DNA of 64,000 nt from Nocardioides caeni (GTDB taxonomy: Bacteria; Actinomycetota; Actinomycetes; Propionibacteriales; Nocardioidaceae). Where the stretch lies: contig NZ_STGW01000003.1 of NCBI RefSeq assembly GCF_004912195.1, positions 124,001 to 188,000 of the forward strand, given 5' to 3'. Below the pieces are notes generated by a model. That model was not told the DNA's origin, made no database searches, and was given only the letters and a program-made list of their open reading frames with translations. Shown here piece after piece: positions 42,961 to 51,994 of the stretch (its first letter is position 1; every line of letters begins with the position of its first letter). A program made the position numbers and the translations under genes.

Positions 42961-43688
42961 CAGCGGCCTGCCGCGTCAGCGCCGAGGATGTCCGCCGGCC
43001 GCGACGTCGCTGCCTGCTCGGGGCGGCCGCTGGAACCGCCGGACGGGCGGGAGGTGGGTCCGCCCGAGGGGATGTCCGTGGGACGGCCGCCGGGAGAAGC
43101 GGGACCGGTGGGCACGGACGACGGCGCACCCGACGGCAGGTCGGACGGTCGGCCCGGGCTCGGCATCCCGCCGCGTGGCGGCGTGTCGACCGGCGGCGTT
43201 GCCGCCTCCGATGGGAGTGTCGGCAACGCGGGCATGGTCGGAAGCGCGGGCACCGACGGCACCGGGTCCGTGCCTCCCGGCCCCGACGTCGGCGCGGGCG
43301 TGGTCGAGCCGGCCGGAGCTGACGGGGCCCGCTCGGACTGCTGCGCGGGTCCGGGCAGGACGCCGGTGACCGTCACCGCGACCGTGCCGCTCACGGCCGT
43401 GGCCGTCAGCGCCGTGGCGACGACGACCTTGCTGGACAGAGCTGCGACGAGCGCCGCCCGGCGGCCGCCGGCACGCCCCCGGGCCCGGTCCGGCGACGCA
43501 GCGCGGAACGCGGCGAGCGCCTGCGCCTCGCGCGCCGTGGCGACCGCGTCCGCCGCCCCGCCGACGGAGCTCGCGTCGGCGCGCACGGCATCCAGAGCCT
43601 GCTCCAGGTGTGGTCGCCCGACGGGGTGGCCGGCGATCAGCCTCTCGGCGTCCTTGCGGGTCAGCGCGGGGTCTCGTGGCGTGGTCAT
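42957..43688 (-). CDS. Single-pass protein with Pro/Ser/Gly-rich outer domain (possible anti-sigma)
   Basis: A 243-residue protein. A cytosolic N-terminal part of about 80 residues (LTRKDAERLIAGHPVGRPHL, AVATAREAQALAAF) is followed by a membrane helix (VVVATALTATAVSGTVAVTV). A long extracellular region is dominated by P, S, G and T. The topology fits an anti-sigma factor or wall-spanning sensor, but the zinc HxxxCxxC motif is absent. The stop overlaps the GT2 start by four bases. Confidence 0.65.
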   Translation of the reverse strand: MTTPRDPALTRKDAERLIAGHPVGRPHLEQALDAVRADASSVGGAADAVATAREAQALAAFRAASPDRARGRAGGRRAALVAALSSKVVVATALTATAVSGTVAVTVTGVLPGPAQQSERAPSAPAGSTTPAPTSGPGGTDPVPSVPALPTMPALPTLPSEAATPPVDTPPRGGMPSPGRPSDLPSGAPSSVPTGPASPGGRPTDIPSGGPTSRPSGGSSGRPEQAATSRPADILGADAAGRW

Positions 43689-43745
43689 CACTGAGTCAGC
43701 GACGGCGGCGCCAGAAGTGTCACACCCCTCCGACCGGGTGCGGCC

Positions 43746-44111
43746 TCACTCGTTGGCACGCACCCAGGCCAGCGACCGCTGGAGGTCGCCGAGGTCGCGA
43801 TACCAGGTGCGGACCTCCACGCGACACCGGATGCGCTGCGCCCGGGTGTCGTACTCCCCGCACTCCGCGATCGCCTCGGAGTCGGTCGGTGGATAGAGCG
43901 ACGTGCCATCGGCATGGTCGATGCCGAAGCCGTTGGCGGCGTCGCCCTCGACGCCGACGATGATGGGCCGCTCAGCCAGCGCCTGCTGCGGCGAGGACGC
44001 TCCGGCCGGGGTGAGCACCGAGACGCCGATGGCGCCGACGGAACCGGCAAGCAGGCCGAGGATCGGCCAGAGGTGGCGGGCGGGGCGGCGATCCGTGCGA
44101 TCAGGTGACAT
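43746..44111 (-). CDS. Secreted or anchored small protein
   Basis: A 121-residue protein with one hydrophobic segment (ILGLLAGSVGAIGVSVLTPAGA, about 16-37) that could be a signal peptide or an anchor. A globular part follows with two cysteines (IAECGEYDTRAQRIRCRVEV) and a C-terminal helix DLQRSLAWVRA. GAGGAG precedes the ATG. It heads the minus-strand group that leads to the GT2 and sigma genes. Confidence 0.65.
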   Translation of the reverse strand: MSPDRTDRRPARHLWPILGLLAGSVGAIGVSVLTPAGASSPQQALAERPIIVGVEGDAANGFGIDHADGTSLYPPTDSEAIAECGEYDTRAQRIRCRVEVRTWYRDLGDLQRSLAWVRANE

Positions 44112-44353
44112 GACAGCTCCTCGAGAGGTGGGTGGACCGGCGATCTGCCGGCCTCCGGCGACCGTAGGGAGTCGGCGCCTCCCGGCGGCCATGGAACGAA
44201 GCCGCCTGTGGAGAGAAGTCCCGTCGTCCGCCGTTGTGGACCCGCGGTGGTCAACCCCTGCGGATCTGCACACACCCGTGCAAGGATGGGCGTCCCGTGA
44301 CCCACATCACGGTCTCGGCCCCTGAGCCCACCCGACCCGAGGAGTCCCCGCCC

Positions 44354-46126
44354 ATGGCGACCGACCGGCGCACCCTCTGCACCGCCTTCCAGCAGACCGC
44401 CACCCAGTCCCCCGGCCGCGTCGCCCTGCGCGCGGCCGACGGGAGCCTCGAGATCACCTGGCGGCAGTACGCCGACCGCGTCCGCGCGATCGCCGGCGGA
44501 CTCGCGAGCCTCGGCGTCGCCCACGGCGACACCGTCGCGATCATGCTCACCAACCGCCCCGAGTTCCACGTGGTCGACACCGGCGCCCTGCATGCCGGAG
44601 CGACGCCGTTCTCGATCTACAACACCCTGGCGACCGAGCAGATCGCCTATCTCTTCGGCAACGCCGGCAACACGGTCGTGATCACCGAGCTGCAGTTCCT
44701 CGACCGCCTGAAGCAGGCGAACGAGTCCGGCCAGGTGCAGCACTTCGTCGTCGTCGACGGCGAGGCCGACGGAGCGATGACCCTCGCCGAGCTCGAGGCG
44801 GCCGGCAGCGCGGACTTCGACTTCGAGGCGTCCTGGCGCGCGGTCGAGCCCTCCGACGTCCTCACCCTCATCTACACGTCGGGAACGACCGGTCCACCGA
44901 AGGGCGTCGAGCTCACCCACGCCAACCTGATGGCGGAGATGGACGCGCTGGATGGCTACTTCCCGCTCAGCCACGACGACTGCCTGGTCTCCTACCTGCC
45001 CGACGCACACATCGCGAACAGGTGGGGCGCCCACTACAGCAACCTGCGCTACGGCATCCAGATCACGACGGTCGATGACCCCAAGCAGCTCATCGCGACG
45101 CTGCCCGGCGTGCGGCCGACGTTCTTCGGCGCCGTGCCGGCGGTCTGGTACAAGGTCAAGGCCGGCATCGAGGCCGCGCTCGCCGCCGAGCCCAACGAGA
45201 AGAAGCGCAAGCTCGCCAACTGGGCGATCGAGACCGGCACCAAGGTCGCCTGGCTCAGGTCCGACGGCAAGCCCGTGCCGCTCCCGCTCCGGTTGCAGCA
45301 CGCCGTCGCGGACAAGATCGTGCTCAGCAAGCTGCGGGAGCGGATGGGCCTCGAGCGGGTCCGGGTCGCCGCGACGGGCGCATCGGCCATCGCACCGGAC
45401 GCCCTGGCCTTCATGCTCGGTCTCGGCATCCCGGTCCTGGAGGTCTGGGGGATGTCGGAGACCTCCGCCGTCGTCACGATCAACCCGCCGGATGCGGTCC
45501 GGATCGGGACGGTCGGCAAGGTCGTCCCGGGCGGCACCGAGATCTCGCTCGGCGAGGACGGGGAGCTGCTCGTACGCGGCCCGCTGGTGATGAAGGGCTA
45601 TCGCAACGACCCGCAGCGGACGGCCGAGGCCATCGACGCCGACGGCTGGATGCACACCGGCGACATCGCGACCATCGACGATGACGGCTACGTCCGCATC
45701 GTCGACCGCAAGAAGGAGCTGATCATCAGCTCCGGCGGCAAGAACCTCTCTCCGCAGAACATCGAGGGCGCCGTGAAGGTCGCCTGCCCACTCGTCCTCA
45801 GCGTCGTCGCCATCGGCGACGACCGTCCCTACATCACGGCCCTGGTCACCCTCGACCCCGACGCCGCCGCCGTCTTCGCCGAGAAGGCCGGGCTGGCCGA
45901 CGCCTCCCCCGCGGCCCTGGCAACCGACCCGACCGTCGTGGCCTACGTCCAGGCCGGCGTCGACCAGGCCAACGAGAAGCTGGCCCGGGTCGAGCAGATC
46001 AAGAAGTTCACGATCCTGCCCACGGTCTGGGAGCCGGGCGGCGAGGAACTGACGCCGACGATGAAGCTCAAGCGGCGTCCGATCGCGGAGAAGTACGCCA
46101 CCGAGATCGACGAGCTCTACGCCTGA
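44354..46126 (+). CDS. Long-chain fatty-acid-CoA ligase (FadD15-like)
   Basis: A 590-residue AMP-forming acyl-CoA synthetase of the long-chain type. The P-loop is TLIYTSGTTGPPKGVELTH, a SYLPDAHIANRW stretch follows, then VWGMSETSAV, GWMHTGDIATIDDDGYVRI, and DRKKELIISSGGKNLSP. The gap between the P-loop and the SET motif is large, as in eukaryote-type ligases. It activates fatty acids for lipid synthesis or beta-oxidation. I start at ATG 44354; a GTG at 44297 is in frame. The desaturase pair follows behind its own operator. Confidence 0.9.
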   Translation: MATDRRTLCTAFQQTATQSPGRVALRAADGSLEITWRQYADRVRAIAGGLASLGVAHGDTVAIMLTNRPEFHVVDTGALHAGATPFSIYNTLATEQIAYLFGNAGNTVVITELQFLDRLKQANESGQVQHFVVVDGEADGAMTLAELEAAGSADFDFEASWRAVEPSDVLTLIYTSGTTGPPKGVELTHANLMAEMDALDGYFPLSHDDCLVSYLPDAHIANRWGAHYSNLRYGIQITTVDDPKQLIATLPGVRPTFFGAVPAVWYKVKAGIEAALAAEPNEKKRKLANWAIETGTKVAWLRSDGKPVPLPLRLQHAVADKIVLSKLRERMGLERVRVAATGASAIAPDALAFMLGLGIPVLEVWGMSETSAVVTINPPDAVRIGTVGKVVPGGTEISLGEDGELLVRGPLVMKGYRNDPQRTAEAIDADGWMHTGDIATIDDDGYVRIVDRKKELIISSGGKNLSPQNIEGAVKVACPLVLSVVAIGDDRPYITALVTLDPDAAAVFAEKAGLADASPAALATDPTVVAYVQAGVDQANEKLARVEQIKKFTILPTVWEPGGEELTPTMKLKRRPIAEKYATEIDELYA

Positions 46127-46160
46127 CGCTCGCGACGACCCGGACGTCCACCTGGTTGAC

Positions 46161-46190
46161 GAACTGAGTGAACAGTAGTTCACTCAGTTC
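46161..46190. promoter_or_regulatory. 13-4-13 inverted repeat, TetR-type operator over the core promoter
   Basis: GAACTGAGTGAAC (46161-46173) and its exact reverse complement GTTCACTCAGTTC (46178-46190) flank AGTA. TTGACG at 46156-46161 can serve as -35. A -10 would then lie inside the repeat, and transcription would begin about where the GTG at 46192 lies. A bound dimer would block RNA polymerase. Confidence 0.75.
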
Positions 46191-46191
46191 G

Positions 46192-47268
46192 GTGACGCAG
46201 GAGACCATCACCTGGGAGCGTGCGCGCCAGGCTCTCGACACCCTCACGACTCCTCTCCTCCCCGACGACTACCTCCAGCTCATCAACCCGCTGTGGTCCT
46301 CGCGCGAGCTGCGGGGGCGGGTGGAGGCGGTGGTCCGCGAGACGGACGACGCCGCGACCCTGGTGATCCGGCCGGGGTGGGGCTGGCGCTACCAGCACCG
46401 TCCCGGGCAGTACGTCGGCATCGGCGTCCAGATCGGCGGGAAGTTCCACTGGCGCTCGTACTCCGTCAGCTCAGCGCCCAAGCGCACCGGGCGCACCCTG
46501 GCGATCACTGTGCGCGCGATGCCGGAGGGCTTCCTCTCCGACCACCTCGTCAACGGCCTCGCGCCCGGCACGATCGTGCGACTCGCCCTCCCGCAGGGGG
46601 ACTTCGTGCTGCCCGACCCACCTCCCGCCAGAGCCCTGTTCCTGGTCGGCGGCAGCGGGATCACCCCGGTGATGTCGATGCTGCGGACCCTGGATCGCCG
46701 CGGCACGATGAGCGACGTCGTGCTCCACTACTCCTCCACCACTCCGGACCGGATGATCTTCCGCGACGAGCTACGCGAGCTCCACGAGCGCCATCCCACG
46801 CTCGTGGTGCACGAGCGCCACACCGACCTCGAGGGGATCCTCGAGCTGGCGAGCCTCGACCAGCTCGTCCCTGACTGGCGGCAGCGCGAGACGTGGGCCT
46901 GCGGACCGGCACCGATGCTCGACGCCGTCGAGCAGCACTGGGACGAGGCCGGGCTCGACGACGCCCTGCACCTCGAACGGTTCTCGCTGAGCCTCGGCGA
47001 CGCGGAGGGCGAGGGCGGACTGATCACGTTCCAGAACTCCGGCAAGGAGGTCGACGTCGACGGCGCGACCACCGTGCTCGAGGCTGGCGAGCAGGCGGGG
47101 GTCGGCATGCCCTACGGGTGCCGCGTCGGCATCTGCCACACCTGCACCCTCACCAAGATCTCCGGCACCGTGCGCGACCTGCGCAACGGGGAGGACTACG
47201 ACCAGCCGAACGAGCAGGTCCAGACCTGCGTCACGGTGCCCGTCGGGCCCTGTGTCCTCAACATCTGA
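46192..47268 (+). CDS. Ferredoxin reductase for stearoyl-CoA desaturase (Rv3230c-like)
   Basis: A 358-residue oxidoreductase that passes NAD(P)H electrons to the adjacent desaturase. The flavin motif RSYS is at 88-91 and the nucleotide motif GGSGITP at 153-159. A C-terminal plant-type [2Fe-2S] domain (MPYGCRVGICHTC, last Cys in VQTCVTVP) follows. The frame is open from 46168, but that GTG lies inside the operator. The GTG at 46192 fits a leaderless transcript and keeps the conserved LLPDDYLQLINPLWS region. The desaturase follows after 44 bases. This resembles M. tuberculosis Rv3230c-DesA3. Confidence 0.88.
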   Translation: MTQETITWERARQALDTLTTPLLPDDYLQLINPLWSSRELRGRVEAVVRETDDAATLVIRPGWGWRYQHRPGQYVGIGVQIGGKFHWRSYSVSSAPKRTGRTLAITVRAMPEGFLSDHLVNGLAPGTIVRLALPQGDFVLPDPPPARALFLVGGSGITPVMSMLRTLDRRGTMSDVVLHYSSTTPDRMIFRDELRELHERHPTLVVHERHTDLEGILELASLDQLVPDWRQRETWACGPAPMLDAVEQHWDEAGLDDALHLERFSLSLGDAEGEGGLITFQNSGKEVDVDGATTVLEAGEQAGVGMPYGCRVGICHTCTLTKISGTVRDLRNGEDYDQPNEQVQTCVTVPVGPCVLNI

Positions 47269-47312
47269 CCAGTCGACCAGCGAACCGTCCACCACCACCC
47301 AGGGAGTCCTCC

Positions 47313-48521
47313 ATGGCCATCTCCGACGTCGCAGCCTACGCCCACCTCTCCTCCGAGGACGTGGAGGCGATCGGACGGGAGCTCGACGAGATCCGCGTCG
47401 AGATCGAGGAGTCGCGCGGTGCCCGCGACGCGGCGTACATCAACCGCGTGATCCGCACCCAGCGGGTGCTGGCGGCCGCGGCCCGGATCGGGATGATCGT
47501 CAGCTCTCCGCTCGATGCCCGCGTCCGACGTCCCGTGGTCGCCGCCAGCGCCGTGGCCCTCGGGCTCGCCAAGATCCTCGAGAACATGGAGATCGGGCAC
47601 AACGTCATGCACGGCCAGTGGGACTGGATGAATGACCCGGAGATCCACTCCTCCAACTGGGAGTGGGACACCGGCCAGCCGGCCGAGCAGTGGAAGCACA
47701 GCCACAACTACATCCACCACCAGTTCACCAACGTGCTCGGCTATGACAATGACATCGGGTACGGCGTCCTGCGGATGGCCCGCGAGCAGAAGTGGCACCC
47801 GGTGAACCTCGGCCAGCCGGTCTACAACGCGCTGCTCGCGACGCTCTTCCAGTGGGGCGTCGCCCTGCACGACCTCGACATCGAGGCGATCCGCAAGCGC
47901 GAGAAGGACCCGAAGGAGATGAAGCGCCAGCTCGGGCAGATCCTGCGCAAGGGCCGGCGGCAGATCGCCAAGGACTACCTCCTCTACCCCGCCCTGTCGG
48001 GGCGGCACTGGCGCGACACCATGCGGGCCAACGCCACGGCCAACCTGATGCGCAATGTGTGGTCCTACGCGATCATCTTCTGCGGCCACTTCCCCGACGG
48101 TGCCCTCCACTTCACGGAGGAAGAGCTCGACGACGAGACACGCGCGGAGTGGTACCTGCGCCAGATCTACGGCACGGCCAACTTCGAGGGCGGGCGGCTG
48201 CTGCACATCATGAGCGGCAACCTCGGCTACCAGATCGAGCACCACCTCTACCCGGACCTGCCGAGCAACCGCTATGCCGAGATCTCCGGCCGGATCCGCG
48301 CTCTGTGCGCCAAGTACGACATCCCCTACACGACCGGACCCCTGCACCGGCAGTACGGCCAGACCTTGCGCACCATCATGAAGCTGTCGCTGCCCAACAG
48401 GATGACCCGCGACGACAAGCCCCCGACCGACGCCCACCCCACCGTCGAGCACGGCCGACCCGCCGCACAGGACCGGCAGGTACGACGGACCGAGGTGGGC
48501 GGCTGGTCCCGCACGTCATGA
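47313..48521 (+). CDS. DesA3-like acyl-CoA desaturase
   Basis: A 402-residue membrane di-iron desaturase. Histidine boxes: HNVMH at 96-100, HNYIHH at 131-136 and QIEHH at 307-311. Hydrophobic segments are short, as in the DesA3/delta-9 group from mycobacteria. Together with the reductase just upstream it should make oleic-type acids from saturated acyl-CoA. The C-terminal 35 residues are polar and low-complexity. The stop overlaps the next small gene by four bases. Expression is probably set by the 46161-46190 operator. Confidence 0.9.
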   Translation: MAISDVAAYAHLSSEDVEAIGRELDEIRVEIEESRGARDAAYINRVIRTQRVLAAAARIGMIVSSPLDARVRRPVVAASAVALGLAKILENMEIGHNVMHGQWDWMNDPEIHSSNWEWDTGQPAEQWKHSHNYIHHQFTNVLGYDNDIGYGVLRMAREQKWHPVNLGQPVYNALLATLFQWGVALHDLDIEAIRKREKDPKEMKRQLGQILRKGRRQIAKDYLLYPALSGRHWRDTMRANATANLMRNVWSYAIIFCGHFPDGALHFTEEELDDETRAEWYLRQIYGTANFEGGRLLHIMSGNLGYQIEHHLYPDLPSNRYAEISGRIRALCAKYDIPYTTGPLHRQYGQTLRTIMKLSLPNRMTRDDKPPTDAHPTVEHGRPAAQDRQVRRTEVGGWSRTS

Positions 48522-48829
48522 GCGCGCTGTTCGCGTGGCCCGACGGAGTCCTCGATCGCCGGCGGGTCACCCGATGCGCGTTGGCGCGCATCTGCGGCGC
48601 GTGCGAGCAACCCCTGGGCCGTCCGATCGTGTTCCTCGGCACCTCTCGAGAGCAGCACCGCAACGAGTTCCACTCGCCGCCTCTGCACGAGAGGTGCGCG
48701 GGCCCCGTCCGGGAACTGCTGGGTGGGGACTGCGTCGAGGTCCGGACCGCAGGCTTCGAGTACGTGCGGCCCGGGCGCGAGGACGCGGATCCGCTCCCCC
48801 GTTTCGTGCCGAACTCCGTGCTGGCCTGA
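48518..48829 (+). CDS. Small hypothetical protein with zinc-type Cys/His cluster
   Basis: A 103-residue protein. CALARICGACEQPLGRP contributes a CxxC pair (about 27-30), and PPLHERCAGPV a His and Cys (about 55-60). Together these would bind one zinc ion. No membrane segment is seen. It overlaps the desaturase stop (ATGA), so it belongs to that operon. Its role is unknown. Confidence 0.6.
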   Translation: MSALFAWPDGVLDRRRVTRCALARICGACEQPLGRPIVFLGTSREQHRNEFHSPPLHERCAGPVRELLGGDCVEVRTAGFEYVRPGREDADPLPRFVPNSVLA

Positions 48830-48846
48830 CCTGGGCTGAGGCAGCG

Positions 48847-49632
48847 TCAGGACTGGCTGCGGCCGCGCGCCATCACCGCGTCACGTCGGGCCTCGACCTC
48901 ACCGGCATCGGTGGTCCAGGCGCCGGCGACCTCGGCCTCGAGCAGCCACGCCTCGCCGCCCGTGAGGAACTCGCCCTCCTCGTAGGTCGCGAGCAACCGG
49001 CGGATCGCCCGCTGGTCGCCCGAGACGATGTCCGAGGCCAGCTGCCGGGTGAAGCCCAGCAGCTCGTCGTGCGGCACGACGTGGTTGACCAGGCCCCAGT
49101 CCAGCGCGGTGGAAGCGTCGATGAAGTTGCCGGTGAGGCTCATCTCCCGCGCCCGCCGTACGCCGATCGCCTGGGGAAGCAGGACACTGAGCCCCCACCA
49201 GGGCTGGAGGCCGACGCGGGCATGGGTGTCGGCGAAGCGCGCCTGCTCGGAGGCGACGAGGAAGTCGCAGGCGAGCGCGAGCTCGAAGCCCCCGGTGATC
49301 GCGAACCCGTTGATCGCCCCGATCAGCGGCTTGGAGATCGAGGTGAACGGTCCGCGGTCCCGGACCGGTGTCTCCGTGGTGGGCGCCGTGTCGGTGAGCC
49401 GGGTGTCCCCGGATCCGAGTGACTTGAGGTCGAGGCCCGCGCAGAAGGCCGGCCCGTTGCCCGTCAGGACCAGTACGTCGACCGCGTCATCGGCCTCCGC
49501 CCGGGCGACTGCGGCGACGAGCTGCTCGAACAGGTCGCCGTTGATGGCGTTGCGCGCCTCCGGCCGGTTGAGCGTGATCGTCGCGATGCGATCGGCGATG
49601 TCGAGCAGGACCAGATCGGCGGTGTCAGTCAC
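48847..49632 (-). CDS. Enoyl-CoA hydratase (crotonase family)
   Basis: A 261-residue protein of normal crotonase length. AFCAGLDLKSL (first oxyanion segment, about 63-73) and AINGFAITGGFELALACDFL (second, with the Glu position of hydratases) are clear. ADTHARVGLQPWWGLSVLLP supplies the region of the second Glu, but Gln replaces it (RVGLQP), so hydratase activity may be altered. The GTG at 49632 is the most likely start; an ATG eight codons upstream is possible. It converges with the small gene at 48518-48829. Confidence 0.85.
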   Translation of the reverse strand: MTDTADLVLLDIADRIATITLNRPEARNAINGDLFEQLVAAVARAEADDAVDVLVLTGNGPAFCAGLDLKSLGSGDTRLTDTAPTTETPVRDRGPFTSISKPLIGAINGFAITGGFELALACDFLVASEQARFADTHARVGLQPWWGLSVLLPQAIGVRRAREMSLTGNFIDASTALDWGLVNHVVPHDELLGFTRQLASDIVSGDQRAIRRLLATYEEGEFLTGGEAWLLEAEVAGAWTTDAGEVEARRDAVMARGRSQS

Positions 49633-49735
49633 GGCTGGCACCCTAGTACCCCTCATCAGGCCGTCATCGCGCCGAGGGCCTCGGTTTGCCCGACTCCCGG
49701 AACGGGCATCGCAGACGACGATCGAAAGGACCTCC

Positions 49736-51988
49736 GTGCACCGTCGTCTGTTGAGTTGCCTCCTGGGCCTCGTCACCCTCACCGTTGTCATGGCGCTGGT
49801 CGCGGCGTGCAGCGACAGCTCCGAGGAGCTGCCGGATGTCCCCTCTCTCGCGGCGGCGTGGGAGGTCGACGGCGGCGACATCTCCTTCGGCGACACCTAC
49901 TGGTCGAAGCCGGCGGTCTGGTCCACCGACGACTCGCTGATCGTGCTCTCCTCGGACCTGCGGGGTGCCCGCACCATGCTGCGCGGGCTCGACCGTGCGA
50001 ACGGCACGACCCGCTGGTCCGCGGTCGTCCCGGGCGGGTGGTGCACCAGCTCGGACGAGGTCGGCCCCGACGGCACCGTGGCGATCCGCCTCCGGTCCTC
50101 GGGCACGGCACTGTCCTGCGACCGGCTCGTGGCGATCGACAGCACGACCGGCGAGGTGCGGTGGAGCGTCGACCTGGCCATCCCCGGCGATCGGCTCGAC
50201 CAGCCGCGCGTCAGCGTGGGCGAGGTCGTCATCACCTCGGGCAACTGCGGCCAGGTGCTCCGCTTCGACCTCGGCGACGGCTCGGCGCTCCCGGCCTCGA
50301 CCGGCCTGCGTGAGAGCCGCGACGCGATCCTCGACCAGTGCGGCAAGGGAGGGTTCGGCGACGGCGTGATGACCCGCCGCACGGCCCGGGGCACGGCTCT
50401 CCTCACCGACTCCGGCACACCGATCTGGCAGACCCGGCGAGCGATCCAGACGGCCGACATCGTCTCCGCCGATCCACTGGTCCTCGAGGTGGAGGAGGGC
50501 GGCTCTCGCCTCCTGCGACGGTACGACGAGGGCCGGCCTGGCCCCGCGATCGGCTACGAGCTCGGGTACACCCGGGGCTTCCGCCCGATCGCCCACGACG
50601 AGCACACCCTCGTCGGCACCTACGACGACGCCGAGATCATCGAGGCGTTCGACCTCGACACCGGAGAGCTGTTGTGGGCACGCGACAGCGATCGCTTCAC
50701 CAGCGGCCGTCGCCTCCTCGGCGTACATGACTCCCAGTTGGTCTGGGGACAGGGCGTCAACTCGCTGGAGGAAGAGGAGAACTACCCCCATGACGACATG
50801 TGGGTCTCCGTCAGCAGCCTCCGGGACCCCGACGCCGGCCGCACGCTCGGCGCCGTGCGGCGATCGTCGTACCTCAGCACCTCCGACCTGTGGACCGTGA
50901 GTGGAGGGCTGCTGATCACCGGAGGGAGCCGGCTCACGGCATGGTCACTGGACGAGGTGCCGGAGGACGCGCCCGACGAGATCCTCACCGTGCCGCGCTC
51001 GCACCTCGCGGGACCGGACTCCGACGTGCCGTGGAGCGACGCCGAGGTCAGCGACGGAGCCGCGATCCGGGCCTGCACCCGGGTCAGCGACGAGTCGCTC
51101 CGGCTGCTCGGGCTGGACCCGGAGGCCCCCGCTCCCGCCGACTGCAGCTGGCGCAGCGGCGGAGCGCAGGAGACCAGCCTCCGGATCGAGTTGAGCCTCA
51201 CCGAACCCACCGCGGACCGCAGCGGTGCCGACGTCGCGGCGGAGCGACTGTCGGACCTCGGCGACCAGTTCGACACCCGACCGGTCCATGGCCTCGGCCA
51301 GGAGGCGCTGGCCTGGGGAGGCCCGGCCACCGCGTCCTGGACCTTCGTGTCCTCGCCGGCCCAGGGCGGACTGACGTCGTCCTACGGTCTCATCGTGCGC
51401 CAGGACAACATCGTGCTCGAGGCATCCGCCGACGTGACCTCGACGCGCACTGGTGCGCCCGCGGCAGCGCCGTCCGACGTCCGCGCGGGCGTCGTGTCCG
51501 CAGTGCGCGACGTGCTCGCCGAACTGGGGCGACCGACCGACGCCCCAGCCGCCGGCGAACCCGGGACCCTCGAGGCGACGGGGCCCGTGTGCCGGCGAGT
51601 GGCGGCGGTCGCGGCCAGGGTGCTGCCTCCGGCGGATGCCCGGCTGACCTCCGGCGACGGGGCCGCTGCCGCGTGCGTCTGGGTGGACGAGCCCCGCGAG
51701 CTGCAGGTCGCCGTGGAGGCAGTCGGCGCCGCGCCCGTGGGCGGCAGCAGCGGGCTGGAGGAGGCGACCGTCATGGTGGAGTCCTCCGCCGGGGATCCGC
51801 ACCCGGGGGTCGGTGACGATGCCCGTCTCGCACGACCCGACGGGGACACGACCCAGCTCGTCGCGCGCCGCGACAACCTGGTCGTCACGGTCTCGTACGT
51901 CGACTCGTGGTGGTCCGACGACCAGCTCAGCGACGAGGCCGAGCTGCGTCTGGTCGAGCGGGTCGCCCGGGCAGCGCTACGCGGCTGA
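49736..51988 (+). CDS. Lipoprotein with PQQ-like beta-propeller
   Basis: A 750-residue exported lipoprotein. The signal peptide ends in LVAAC (Cys about 25). Repeats such as LVAIDSTTGEVRWSVDLAI and AFDLDTGELLWARD are blades of a PQQ-like/WD-type propeller (about 45-440). The C-terminal part (about 450-750) has two Cys-containing alpha/beta modules of the sort seen in actinobacterial DUF3558-like lipoproteins (tentative). AAAGGA precedes the GTG start. It may bind envelope ligands or assemble proteins; no catalytic motif is seen. Confidence 0.78.
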   Translation: MHRRLLSCLLGLVTLTVVMALVAACSDSSEELPDVPSLAAAWEVDGGDISFGDTYWSKPAVWSTDDSLIVLSSDLRGARTMLRGLDRANGTTRWSAVVPGGWCTSSDEVGPDGTVAIRLRSSGTALSCDRLVAIDSTTGEVRWSVDLAIPGDRLDQPRVSVGEVVITSGNCGQVLRFDLGDGSALPASTGLRESRDAILDQCGKGGFGDGVMTRRTARGTALLTDSGTPIWQTRRAIQTADIVSADPLVLEVEEGGSRLLRRYDEGRPGPAIGYELGYTRGFRPIAHDEHTLVGTYDDAEIIEAFDLDTGELLWARDSDRFTSGRRLLGVHDSQLVWGQGVNSLEEEENYPHDDMWVSVSSLRDPDAGRTLGAVRRSSYLSTSDLWTVSGGLLITGGSRLTAWSLDEVPEDAPDEILTVPRSHLAGPDSDVPWSDAEVSDGAAIRACTRVSDESLRLLGLDPEAPAPADCSWRSGGAQETSLRIELSLTEPTADRSGADVAAERLSDLGDQFDTRPVHGLGQEALAWGGPATASWTFVSSPAQGGLTSSYGLIVRQDNIVLEASADVTSTRTGAPAAAPSDVRAGVVSAVRDVLAELGRPTDAPAAGEPGTLEATGPVCRRVAAVAARVLPPADARLTSGDGAAAACVWVDEPRELQVAVEAVGAAPVGGSSGLEEATVMVESSAGDPHPGVGDDARLARPDGDTTQLVARRDNLVVTVSYVDSWWSDDQLSDEAELRLVERVARAALRG

Positions 51989-51994
51989 GGGGAC

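Noticed and set aside
43688-46183. A minus-strand open frame of more than 800 codons opposite the acyl-CoA ligase
   Set aside because: It mirrors the ligase in codon phase and has no recognisable domain; the ligase motifs are complete.
46168-46191. GTG at 46168 as the start of the desaturase reductase
   Set aside because: It lies inside the 30-base inverted repeat and would translate the operator; GTG 46192 fits promoter spacing and protein conservation better.
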